Source of the DNA: Cordylochernes scorpioides
Lineage: Eukaryota > Arthropoda > Arachnida > Pseudoscorpiones > Chernetidae
DNA: 64,000 nucleotides
Assembly: GCA_030710605.1 (NCBI GenBank)
Contig: CP092879.1
Coordinates: 40,052,842-40,116,841 of the forward strand
Reading direction: 5' to 3'
Shown here: positions 45,125 to 56,314 of the stretch, piece after piece
How positions within the stretch are numbered: position 1 is the stretch's first letter
Layout: the number at the start of each line of letters is the position of its first letter
Notes under the pieces: generated by a model
Database searches by the model: none
The model's input: only the letters and a program-made list of their open reading frames with translations
Told to the model about the DNA's origin: nothing
Made by a program: the position numbers and the translations under genes

Positions 45125-45330
45125 CTTACGCAATAATAAAAACGAACTTCGAATATAGGTTTCCTGCTTTATTAATATATTCTCTATAGCTTTAGGATAT
45201 TATAGACCTTCTAACAGGAGAATATTTTGTCATATAGACCTCTGCAGAAGGGCTTATAATACCTGGAATCTTGAAAGAATGTTTAAATAAAACAGGAAAC
45301 TTATACTCGAAGTTCGGTTTTTATTATTGA
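45125..45330. repeat. Inverted-repeat element, right arm
   Basis: Mirror of 21,062-21,265 (aaaacgaacttcgaatatag ... tatactcgaagttcggtttt). Confidence 0.6.
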
Positions 45331-45685
45331 TTACATTTCAGAGTAGTTTATCTTTCGAATCTATTCAATAACTTTAATTATATAGAGTGTAATATGATTA
45401 CATTTTGCCCATCTCTCCCACACATGGATATTGAGAGTCTAGAGAAAATGAATATCTCCTCTGTAAGAAAACTTAATTAAAGACTTGTGTGTGCGATGTA
45501 AAAATTGTTGGACAGTGATGGAGTGACGCCTTTGTTGGTGGCAGCATAAAAAATTGCTTCAGTTCCATGTGAAATATATGGCCGCATGGAAGATTTATAA
45601 TATATATACTGAGCCGTGATTGCTTTCTATACTCTATAATCTAGCCCTTCTATATTCGCTATACAGAGTTATGTATTATATAATA

Positions 45686-46402
45686 TAAAGGCATATATTG
45701 GATTGAATAAAAGATTTATTTGCCAATATTTCGGCTGGCTGAACGCTAACCTTTATCGAGGCATTACATTTTTGTATTCACAAACTCAACGCCGCATAGT
45801 GTTATAATATCACAGTTAAAATCATTTAAAATACAAAGAAGGTGGGAAAAAAAATTGTGCATGAAAAAATTATTATAAAAATTACAATCAGAATAAGTTA
45901 AATATCTTAACCTTTTACTATCTAATGATTTAAGTATGAATTGCTCTATTTTCAAAAATAGTTATGTATTATATAATAAAAATCATATTTTGTATTGAAA
46001 ACCTTTATCAAGGCATTTCATTATGTACAAGTGGTTTATATAATTTAATATTTCACCTTTGCTCAAATGATGACATTGCAGAAACCGACGCGAGCTAAAT
46101 ACTTACAACAAAATTATGCCTAAAATGAAAACTACGCATGCGCATTTACTGGCGTTCCTAAATTATATTATAGTTTAGGCTTTGTTCTTTACAGCGAAAT
46201 TTATTTTACATTTTTAAAAAGTTGTTTTATATTTTATTTTTTGAAAGTTCGGGAACTTTCTTTATCCTACCGTTTATAAACAAACTCAACAAAAAGCAAG
46301 AGTTTGTTTATACAAAATGTAATGCCATGACAAAGGTTGGCGTTTAGCAAAAGGAAATATTGGCAAATAAATCTTTTATTAAATCCAATATATGCCTTTT
46401 TA
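45686..46402. mobile_element. Long foldback MITE, right-arm copy
   Basis: Mirror of 19,993-20,709. Confidence 0.7.
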
Positions 46403-46670
46403 TTATCTAATGGTTTAAGTATGGATTTCTCTATTTTCAAAAATAGTTATGTTTTTACACTGGTCCTCAAATTCAAAGGAACAACATATTTTTTTCATTT
46501 GTCTCAAATTTTATTGAACATTTATCAATGAAATTTTATACACAAATATATTATTCCATTATTTATTAGAATACCCGAAATCAAAGAATTCTAACACGTA
46601 TTTTATGCAAATTAGCCGGTCAAACAATGATCCTCTTGCAGTCAGTGCATAAATATCTTGGATATTGTTG

Positions 46671-46997
46671 TTAATATGGGGTGTGATCGCCTTTAACTGA
46701 TAGACAGGCTTTACATCGGTGACCCATACTAAGAATTAGGGAGTTTATCAGCTCCTGTGGAATCAACGCCCACTCTTGTGTTAAGGTTGTTTCTAGCTCA
46801 TGAGTGTTTCTAGGAGGGGGTTGGAGGGATGAGATCCGCCGTCCTAGGTTTTCCCATACATGCTCAATGGGATTTAGGTCTGGAGATCGAGCTGGCCAAT
46901 TCATCCGAGCAATTGCATGGTTTTGGAGAAAAGTGTCGACCACATCAGCCCTATGTGGACGTGCATTATCATCCATTAGAAGAAAGTTTTCTCCCAT
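46671..46997 (-). pseudogene. Tc1-like transposase C-terminal third, inverted duplicate
   Basis: The translation is the same as the left-arm copy at 19,397-19,723: MDDNARPHRADVV, SPDLNPIEHVWENLG, and the end GDHTPY. It carries the second Asp and Glu only. Confidence 0.88.
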
Positions 46998-46998
46998 T

Positions 46999-47731
46999 TC
47001 AACTGATACAATACGCAGCAGGCTTCACATGAAGGGCCTCTATGCTCGAAGACCCATAATATGTGTGCCGTTGACACCACCTCAAAAGAGAGCAAGGGAA
47101 CTTTGGCGCAGACAACATGTCGCCTGGAATCCAGATGAATGGAGACGTGTAATGCTCACTGATGAGTCCAGATTCTCTCTAAACAGCTATTATCGTCGTG
47201 TCTTTGTCTGGAGAGAGGTAGGAGCCAGAAATAATCCCCGAAATAAGGTTGAAAAGGATCCCTACAGAAGCCAATGTTTTATGGTCTGTGCAGGAATCTT
47301 CTTGGGCGGTTGCACAGCACTCTATATTTTTCGGCAAGGAACCCTGACTGGACAGAGGTATCGGGACGAGATCTTGGCAGCATATTTGATGCCTCAAGCA
47401 TTGGAAATGGGAGAAAACTTTCTTCTAATGGATGATAATGCCCGTCCACCTAAGGCTGGTGTGGTCGACACTTTTCTCCAAAACCATGCAATTGCTCGGA
47501 TGAATTGGCAAGCTCGATCCCCAGACCTGAATCCCATTGAGCATGATGGGAAAACCTAGGGCGGCGGATCTCATCCCTCCAACCCCCTCCTAGAAACACT
47601 CATGAGCTAGAAACAGCCTTAACACAAGAGTGGGCGTTGATTCCACAGGAGCTGATAAACTCCCTAATTCTTAGTATGGGTCACCGATGTAGAGCCTGTC
47701 TATCAGTTAAAGGCGATCACACCCCATATTA
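46999..47731 (+). pseudogene. Tc1-like DDE transposase, N-terminally truncated, right arm
   Basis: Runs from TDTIRSRLHMKGL through LTDESRFSL, YRSQCFMVCAGIFLGG and MDDNARPPKAGVV to SPDLNPIEH, then has the same two-base deletion as the left arm before the final C-terminus. Residues differ from the left copy (MVCAG for MIWAG, LMPQ for VMPK, NPIEH for SPIEH). The N-terminal DNA-binding domain is missing. Confidence 0.88.
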
Positions 47732-47945
47732 ACAACAATATCCTAGATATTTATGCACTGACTGCAAGAAGATCATTGCTTGACCGGCTAATTTGCATAA
47801 AATACGTGTTAGAATTCTTTGATTTCGGGTATTCTAATCAATAATGGAATGATAAATTTGTGTATAAAATTTCATTGATAAATGTTCAATAAAATTTTAG
47901 ATAAATGAAAAAAATATGTTGTTCCTTTGATTTTGTGGACCAGTG

Positions 47946-48358
47946 TACATACTATGGAGAATATAATGACACGTAGCGTAAGAAATAGAGAAAATGTTTA
48001 GGACATTGCAACTGAAAATACTTTTTAAGCCAACACATCAATTTTAATTTATGAAGAACAAGCCACAATAAAAGCATTGTGGCTTATTAAGTACATTTAT
48101 GTAAAAGAATTCCATATATGCGCATTACATGTTATGTAATTAGAGTAAGTAAGAAGGATGAATCCGTAACCAATTTAACTTTACATATTATTTATTATTA
48201 ATAGCAATTATACAAAACAAATCCTGGTATATGTTTCTACATGAAAACAACAAAAACAATAAACATTATATTAATATATGTACAAGTTCCTATTCAAACA
48301 CGTGCTCATCTCTAGCCCTTGTTATTCTGTGTAATATTCCAACATTACATACACTATA
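47946..48358. other. Spacer with the non-LTR empty site
   Basis: AT-rich. taatatatgtacaa at 48,272-48,285 is the single-copy target of the left-arm non-LTR insertion. Confidence 0.8.
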
Positions 48359-49683
48359 CGAGGTGTATTCAAAAGGTATCGCGACTTTTGTGTTTTTCAA
48401 AAATTATTTATTTATTCATTAATAGCTATTTTGTCGCCTTCAAAGTAATCCCCATGATATATTATACACTTGTGCCAACGGTTTTTCCAATCTTCGAAGC
48501 ACTTCAAAAAATCATTTTTAAAAATCTTTTTCGGCTCCTCTTTCGATGCCGTCTTTATCTCGTCAAACGTAGCGTAACGTCGTCCTTTCATGGGCCTCTT
48601 CAGTTCAGGGAACAAGAAAAAGTCACAGGGGGCCAGATCTGGGGAATACGGTGGCTGCGGCATCATTAGTGTGTTGTTTTTGGCCAAAAAGTCGCGCACA
48701 AGCAACGATGTGTAAGCAGGGGCGTTATCGTGGTGCAAAAGCCAATTTTTGTTCTTCCACAAATCCGGGCGTTTCTGGCGGATTGCTTCGCGCAAATTGC
48801 GCATAACTTGCAGGTAATATTCCTTATTGTCCGTTCTACCCTGTAGCAAGAACTCATGATGCACCACGCCCCTGCAATCGAAGAAAACTGTCAGCAAAAC
48901 TTTCACATTCAACCGAACTTGGTGGGCTTTTTTCGGTCTTGGTTCGTGCGGCAGCTTCCATTGAGATGATTGAGCTTTGGTTTCCACGTCATAACCATAA
49001 ACCCACGCTTCGTCACCAGTTATGACCCTCTGGAGCAAATTTGGGTCGTCGCGGACAGAATCCAACATCTCATTAGCAATGTTCATGCGATGCTGTTTTT
49101 GGTCGCAATTGAGCAATTTTGGTACGAATTTCGCGGCGACCCGTCTCATGCCCAAATCATTGATGAAAATCAAATGACACGAGCCAATCGATATGTTTAG
49201 GTCCTCAGCAACTTCTCTAACGGTGATTCGACGATTGGCCAATATCATTTTCTCCACTTCATTAATTTTTTCGTATTTTGTTGAAGTGCTCGGGCGTCCG
49301 GCACGCTCTTCGTCGTTCACATCTTCTCGGCCTTCTGAGAACATTTTGTACAACCGATAAACGTTGCTTCGGTCCAAGGTAGCTTCACCGTATGCCACAG
49401 TCAACATTCGGAATGCATCCGCGCACTTAATTTAGTTTTTCACACAAAATTTGATACAGGTTCTTTGATCCATTTTTTTTAATAGGTAAAAATCGAAGAC
49501 GATCCAAAACACCTTCAAGCAAAGCAGCTGTCAACAATTAAGTGAAAATTCAAAATTGTCGAGCTTGTCGGCATAAGTGAGAGACATGAGTACCAACATA
49601 AAGCCACAAAATGATCGAAATTCGAATATACCTAACCCGCGAAAATTCAAAAGTCGCGATACTTTTTGAACACACATACCTCG
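48359..49683 (-). mobile_element. Mariner transposon, right-arm copy
   Basis: TA-flanked mirror of 11,876-13,203, with the same inverted termini. Confidence 0.9.
48412..49407 (-). pseudogene. Mariner DD34D transposase, right arm
   Basis: A 331-aa open frame from MLTVAYGEATLDRSNVYRLY. It keeps all three catalytic Asp residues (TGDEAWVYGY, HHDNAPAY, SPDLAPCDFF) and, unlike the left copy, has no frameshift near NVYR. The first 12-14 codons of the normal gene are cut off by the same TAA as in the left arm (49,434-49,432), so the DNA-binding domain is slightly short unless the Met at 49,407 is used. This is the better preserved of the two copies; activity is doubtful but not excluded. Confidence 0.9.
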
Positions 49684-50730
49684 TATATATTCTAGTATAT
49701 ATATTTTAAATATATGCGCTCATTTTATGCTAAATAACTATGAGTCTTTATGCTCTAAAAATGTATTTCTAAAACACAATGTTTAATATATTTGTGACAT
49801 TTTTCTTTTTTATACATCTGAGAAGCAAGTTTTCAATAACAAATTCTTTATCAGGATTCCTTCGATATGTTTTTACCGGTGAATCTGAAGCTAAAATAAA
49901 AGGACAGCTTGACATATGAATCCAAAATTGGTAAGTGGAATACGCTATTGCACTTCTGTTTATGATTATTGTGATGAATGTACTGATGCGATTGATTAGC
50001 AAGTATTTTACCTTTTACCTCAGGGACTGCCCTGTAGGGCGAAGTACGGTGTCGTGAACCCCGAGCCGCTACGGTAACCGTGAACAGGGAACTCTGAAAT
50101 GTGGCTGACTAACGGGGCAATGATACCCCCCTTTCCATGTGGGCAAGACACCACCTAGAAAGTTATGAATATATTAAAAAATATATATAAAATATATTTT
50201 GTAAGAAAAACACATTGATTCATATATATTGAAGAGTCAATGGTTTCCAAGACAGTTCATCCCAAGAAAGGGAATCCTGATAGAATGAATCCCAATGGAT
50301 TTGTCTTAAACGTTCTTTGGATGTTTCAACAAAATGCTTCTTAGAATAAGAACTTAAGATTTATTATCTACACAGTTATTTCTAGAATAAATAAATAATT
50401 TGATAAACAATACTGAACATTTTAGATAAGAGTTTTTCTATTTCGCCTCACATATAACCAGAATATCAACATAATTTAACAAATAAAGTTCAAATCTATA
50501 TTGTTACACGACTTGAAAGGTAGATGGTTTTTGTTCAGTGGTTTCCTTTATGTTGTAGAATAAACCAGAACGTGTTCTCATTTTTCATCATGAACGTGAC
50601 CCTTTTATTTTGGTAAGGTGATATAAAAAGAATAGCGGGGCACCTCCCTTTCCATGGATGGACAAGACACCACCACCACCTCTTCCCTCAATATATGATA
50701 ATCGTCTTCCACCGCTTTTTTACTCATATA
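49684..50730. other. Gene-free stretch, mirror of 10,823-11,875
   Basis: Short open frames are unrecognised. The same G-rich segments are present, inverted. Confidence 0.45.
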
Positions 50731-51073
50731 CGAGGGCCATCCAATAAATAAGTTTCCCTATTTTTTTCTGCGAACGAAAAGTTGTTAAATTTAGTTAGTA
50801 GTGTAAGAAATGATCACTAGGGTGTGTTAGAAGCGCGTGACCTTCAAAATCACGCTACTCGTACGCGCTCATATACGAAGACAGGACACGGCTTGGTACA
50901 ACAGTGGTATCAAAAAATTGCTACGACGGTACCAAAAATGTTTGGACAAAAATGGTGATTATGTAGAGAAGTAGTCAATGAGTTGTATAATGAATATAAA
51001 ATACCTGCATAATTGTAAATAATGTTGTTTATTTGTTAAAAAATAGGGAAACTTATTTATTGGATGGCCCTCG
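50731..51073 (+). mobile_element. Mariner-type MITE, right-arm copy
   Basis: Mirror of 10,478-10,820: TA-flanked, with cgagggccatccaataaata termini and the residual transposase C-terminus now on the plus strand near 50,888-50,975. Confidence 0.8.
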
Positions 51074-51289
51074 TAGATCTAATTGGATAATGGCGGTAGC
51101 TGTTAAATATTTATTTTTAAACTTTTAGTGCATTTTAATACAAACTTTTTTTCTTTTAAATACTTTTATCTTTTTATTTCATATTGATATAGGTACGGTT
51201 TCTCTATTATTTCCTAAACATATTCTTATGTTTGGCTATCTTTCATGAGAGGTCCTATTATATATACATATGGATTATATAAAGGTTTT

Positions 51290-51840
51290 ATGCCCGAATT
51301 GTTTCTTTAATACAGAATAAAAACTTCTATTGTCCTTACTGCGATGAAATAATATATTAGGAGGGCTCTTGGCTCATCAGTGGTGAACCCTCTTAGCGGT
51401 TTTGCCAATTTAATTTCGTTAGCGGGTTCATAACTGATGAGCCAAGACCTCCCAATATATTTTTTTCATCATAGTAAGGACAGTAGAAGTTTGCATTATG
51501 TATTAAAGAAACATTCGTGCTTAAATATTTTCATTTTATATGTATAGATGGCGCGTTATTGCTTTGTCTTAATATAAAGGTTTGTAATTCTACTATCCTA
51601 TAAGCTTATGTCCATAGTTTTCTTGAAAACCATTTCTAAGATTCCACCCTTCAATGCTGCGTATATATGCAGAATCGTCCAATACAGTATTAGAGCCCTG
51701 AGAAGCGTTCTGGTAGATTAAATTGGCGAAACCGCTGGGAGGGTTCACCACTGATGAGCCAAGCACTCCTAATATATTTTTTCAATGTAGTAAGGGCAGT
51801 AGAAGTTTGTATTATGTATAAAATAAACATTCGTGCTTTT
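51290..51840. repeat. R-repeat cluster at the right palindrome border
   Basis: Mirror of 9,829-10,265 up to about 51,722. The last R copy then continues on its own to about 51,800 (cactgatgagccaagcactc, agtaagggcagtagaag), so the palindrome border is inside R. Confidence 0.75.
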
Positions 51841-54827
51841 AAATTCTTTCATTTTATATATATAAAGGTTTGAAAAGAAAAATCTCTAATATTTCAACAC
51901 CGAGACCATCAATAAAAAGGTCTAAATCTCCTAGATATTATCTGAGATGTTTTCAAGAAGAACTAAAATTAATGGGCATTCCAATTTATTATTTGAGGAT
52001 TAGAACTTCGCCTTTTTAACGAGTCCCTATCACCAAGCTAATCTTGACTTAACTGCCTCTCTCTTAATGATAATTATAATCGCCCAGTTATATAACTCTC
52101 GGGTTATAGCTCTCATAGATTTCTGTTTATTGGAAATATGATTCACCGCGCAAATTATTACTTTAATGCAGATATAAATTCATTTTTATCTTTGTATTTA
52201 TATCTCGTAAAAGGGAAAGATGTGAGATATACTGCAATTATTGATATTTGTGTAATGTCTAACTATATTTCAAATCATTTCTAATACGTACATAGCACAA
52301 CACTGCTTTCGTGAACGTCATTTTCAACGTGTTGATACCTTCGTTTCCCCGATACGAGTGCCGTAAGGTTAAGCCATTCTCCAACACGAATACCATCAGG
52401 TCAGGTCATTCCCAAATCAGTTACCTCGGTGAGATCTAGTTTTCAACGTGTGCACTGTCAAGTAATTCCCGTTGAAGATTCTCGTAAATTGTAAATCGAC
52501 GTTTCCTGCGATAAGATCCGGGTACATAGCCCTTATTGAAGCTAACTTCAAGAAGGCAGTGAAAGCCGTTTCTTACATGAGTCCAAACCAACCATGGAAT
52601 CAAGTAATCAAACTGAAAGCATGTATCTTATACACTACATATTCGAGGTGTTTCTACAGGTGGAAACATGTAAAGTTAATTCAGTCCTGAAGTTCTATCA
52701 TTATTATCAAGGCATATATATATTTGGAGATTAGATTTGGTGGAGAGGGACAAATAGAAATAATTCCTCTGTAGGTATTAGACGATTAGAAATATAGACA
52801 GGGGCAGTTAGCTCCTCCACACTGATTGGATATGATGACAGTACTTCTTGAAGAGGAAACCTGGTTAGATATCAATTTCTTTATCCTCATTTATAAAATC
52901 ACTAGCTCCTGCCCTATGTACATATAGCCTTCTGTCATATCACTAAAGCAGAAAGAAAACTACGATATTTGCCTTTTCATTCGCCATGACGGAAATTTTT
53001 AATCGTTTCAAAGGAATATGAACTTTATCTTAAGTATAATACCCATCAATGTTCCTTCTTTCTCTTTAAATTGGAAATATTTCTTAGCGCACAATATTTT
53101 ATAAAAAATAAATATCCATTCATGGGCAAAACTTATGGAGGTTGTACCTTTCAGCATGTATAGCGGGATTCAAACAATAACTTAGAAAGATATTTGATAC
53201 ACAGTGACCTTTATTGAAGACATGCTAGATAACCAAGTGTGAGCAAAATTGCCTCTGTCTGCTTAAAAAAAAATCGACACCAAAAACTTTCCACTTCCTT
53301 TTGTTTTGTCCTTGAGTGTATTTTTCATTTATCAGAATTTCAAAAAAGTATTATATTATAATTTAGAAAAATATATTGTTTCTTGAACATTTATCCCAGA
53401 ATAATTTTGAGCTGGTCGCATATGGATATACGCTAAAAAATTAATTGCCAATTACAATGTTTTTAATTAAGCAGTGATTCCCAACTAGCCAGTCCTGAAC
53501 ATTTATTGAATTGTATCAAATCCTCCAAAGAAGACCTTTAAGAAAACCCTAGGACTGTAATAGAAAAGCTGAAACAAGGGAACCTAATGGAGATTGAAGC
53601 AAGAAGTTGAATATTCTTCGAGTGTGAAAGCTTGTAAAAAATAGGAACTTACCATCTATTATTAATTTGTTTATTTTTTCCTTGGTCGTCTGTTTTGCAC
53701 AAGTTGAATCTGGCTAGAACGATGTAGTAAATTAGATTATTCTTTTGTTGCCTTAAATACGAGATAAATAACTCGTCTCTCTATATATATCTAAAAATAT
53801 TTAAAGTTTAATAAATTAATTTTATAAATCTGAGAGTTGTCTTCAAAAACGACCCAAAAGAGATCATTTAAACGACTTGATGAATAAGCAACAACAACAT
53901 ATAAGCAGGTATTAAATATTTAAATAAAATTGTTTTTAAATTTCCATATATAATAACCTATCCTAAACTGAATTTAACCTAAAACAAACCTTTAAACTTA
54001 CCTAACCTCATCATAGCTCATAGATACTTTACGTTAAACTAAGGTTTATAAACATGGAAGCTAGTCCCAAGAACTCCTGCTGAAAGATTCAAGTGTAACT
54101 GTATATAAATATAAATTGAATAGAAATTCAATACGAGTTTTCAAAATTTTAACCAATAAACAATCCAGAAATTATTTGTTTTCAATCTAAATTGATGATA
54201 GCCACTGAAGCGAATATTTATAGATATTGTCTCCAATAAAATTGGAATATATTCTTTGCCCTTCGGGTTAAAAAATATTCAATAACATCACCATATATAT
54301 ATATCTCGAATTTAGTAAAATGATATTGTATTTAAGGAATTTAGACTATATTTTCTTTTACACTTTATAGTAATATTTTTCTAAAATATTTACATATCTT
54401 ATTTTCTCACAGTTTTAAACATAATATACGCAGTATATATAAGTATATGTAAATATAAACCAAAATATTTATTAGGCTTAAAATCTATTCTAAATTTCTG
54501 CACAGAATATTTTGAAAATATATTATTTGATATTTGAAAATTTTCTATATATGATTTTCTTTATAGCGAATTTTTTTTAAATCTTCGAAAATCTTAGTAA
54601 AATATTACCAACGATGAAAAGTGCAATTTGATATTTCGTATAAATGTAAGTTTTTAAAGTTTATCTTTTGATATAAAAGTAAGAGAGTTTTTACAAAATT
54701 TGTATTATATATAATGGGGGAACCTTTGTGCACTTTTAAGCCACATTTTCAAAGTTTATAATTATATATTTCAACAATATATTTATATTTTTAAAATATA
54801 AATACAATATAGGTCAGCATATTTACG
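51841..54827. other. Gene-free right flank
   Basis: AT-rich DNA without mirror in the left flank. A 72-codon open frame at 52,472-52,690 has no recognisable domain. No RNA gene or transposon border is seen. Confidence 0.5.
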
Positions 54828-54964
54828 ATGCTTCTATTATGTGAGCAATAGTTACCGATAAATTATTTGAAAAAGTAAAAATTGAATCAGGTAAATATAA
54901 ATATAAATAAAAAGAAACTTTTTACCTGATTCAATTTTTACTTTTTCAAATGCTTCTATTATGT
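54828..54964. repeat. 31-bp perfect hairpin between 15-bp direct repeats
   Basis: Arms atttgaaaaagtaaaaattg (start of the left arm, 54,865-54,895) pair perfectly with 54,921-54,951. The unit is bounded by direct repeats atgcttctattatgt at 54,828-54,842 and 54,950-54,964. Confidence 0.75.
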
Positions 54965-55266
54965 ATTTAAAATTGTAAAGTTTCGATTGCGTCAAATTTT
55001 TCCATTTCCCTAAAACAACAGAAGAGGTTTGCTTTCGGAGAATTTCTTTAATCTACACTATGACAAGATATTTAATATAATAGTGTAGAGATAAAGATCT
55101 CCAGGAATTATAGATACATTTTTCAAATCAATAATGAATGTTCTGAAAAACGAAGTAAATAATACTTTCTTAAGCTTTTTTCCCCAAAAAATCCCTAAAT
55201 ACTTTCGTGTAATTTTTATAATACTCAATTTTTACAAACCACGGAAATTTCAAAAGTTTTTTAAAT

Positions 55267-55428
55267 AGAATAAAGGCAGTGGAGGATTCAAGTTGCTTTT
55301 GTGGTATTGATCAACAAACCTCAAGACATCTACTGATTGATTGCCCAGCATTTCAAGATTATGGAATGAAGATTGAACTAGTTGTTTTTGAACTTAACGA
55401 TTTGATTTCCGATAAAATTCATATTTAA
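55267..55428 (+). pseudogene. Non-LTR reverse transcriptase C-terminal fragment
   Basis: Reads SSCFCGIDQQTSRHLLIDCP, a C-x-C...H...C cluster typical of the extreme C-terminus of non-LTR reverse transcriptases, and then FELNDLISDKIHI and a stop. It is isolated and 5'-truncated. Confidence 0.55.
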
Positions 55429-55670
55429 AAATCATCATTTTGTAAATACATTCTAAACTTTCTACAAAATCTGTACTCTAATGTTTTCATGCGTCGAATA
55501 ATGTAAATAACTTATGTAAATAAACTTTTCTCCTTGTTTGGCGCAAGTATCTCTTGCGGGATATAGCGCTTTGGAAATAAAATAATTGGAAAGCTGACTT
55601 TTTAGTTGTTTGAAAAAATAAACGAATCTGACGCAAATTCTCTCTCTCAGATTTTTATGCCTTCACCTAT
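55429..55670. other. Non-coding stretch
   Basis: Possible 3' part of the same non-LTR remnant. Nothing else is recognised. Confidence 0.3.
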
Positions 55671-55995
55671 AAAAACATCTTTCGACTCTTCCCCTATTAC
55701 GATGAGAAAAATAATGGGAAGGCCTGACTCATTAGTGGAGAATCCTTCTAGCAGTTTAACCAGTTTAATCCACAATATCGCTCTACTAGTTTTTTTTTGT
55801 CCCTAAAGCTTATGGCCATATTCACCTAAAAATACCATCAATAAGAATTCATCTTAATGTCCAGACGTATAAACTGAATAGTTAAATAAACTAGTAAAGC
55901 GGTTTGGTGTGAATTAAACTAGCGAAACCTCTATAAGGGTCACCACTGATGGGCCAGGTCTACATAATAGCTTTCACATTCGGGGTAGTAGAATT
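55670..55995. repeat. Diverged R repeats outside the palindrome
   Basis: cctattacgatgagaaaaat, ctgactcattagtggagaat and, inverted, ggtcaccactgatgggccag show the R family in two orientations. Confidence 0.6.
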
Positions 55996-56314
55996 GTTTT
56001 TTTTATTGAAGAAGAAACAGAAGATAAAATGACTCTACATATATATGCATTTTGTTTTTGTTATGTCTATCACTAAGAGAACATACACACAGGAAAATAG
56101 AGAACTACACTGAATTTATCTTGTATTTTCTGAATTTTATCAATTTTTTTAAAATAATGTTTTACAGATGAATTCTTAATTTAAATATTGATTTCATAGT
56201 TTCCGTTTGAAGTGGAATAAACAGAAAGTCATATATTCATGTCAAAAACTTATTGGTCAATTTCAGGCAATCAATATGGAATATTTCACTTCTCTGCAAC
56301 AAAGTTAATCCATT

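Larger units (their letters stand above)
46458..47945. mobile_element. Rearranged Tc1-like transposon, right-arm copy
   Basis: TA-flanked mirror of 18,451-19,936, with the same inverted duplication of the 3' third. The rearrangement therefore predates the palindrome. Confidence 0.85.
30724..51722 (-). repeat. Right arm of the 42-kb palindrome
   Basis: Reverse complement of 9,829-30,028 in order. Homology ends at about 51,722 inside an R repeat that itself continues to about 51,800. Arm-specific insertions are Gypsy G1 (36,388-41,867) and a Helitron (42,643-43,868). Confidence 0.9.

Noticed and set aside
9829..51722. Palindrome as a simple foldback artefact of one DNA molecule
   Set aside because: Arms carry different insertions and many base differences, so they cannot be one molecule read twice. 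A join of two alleles remains possible and is listed as a finding.
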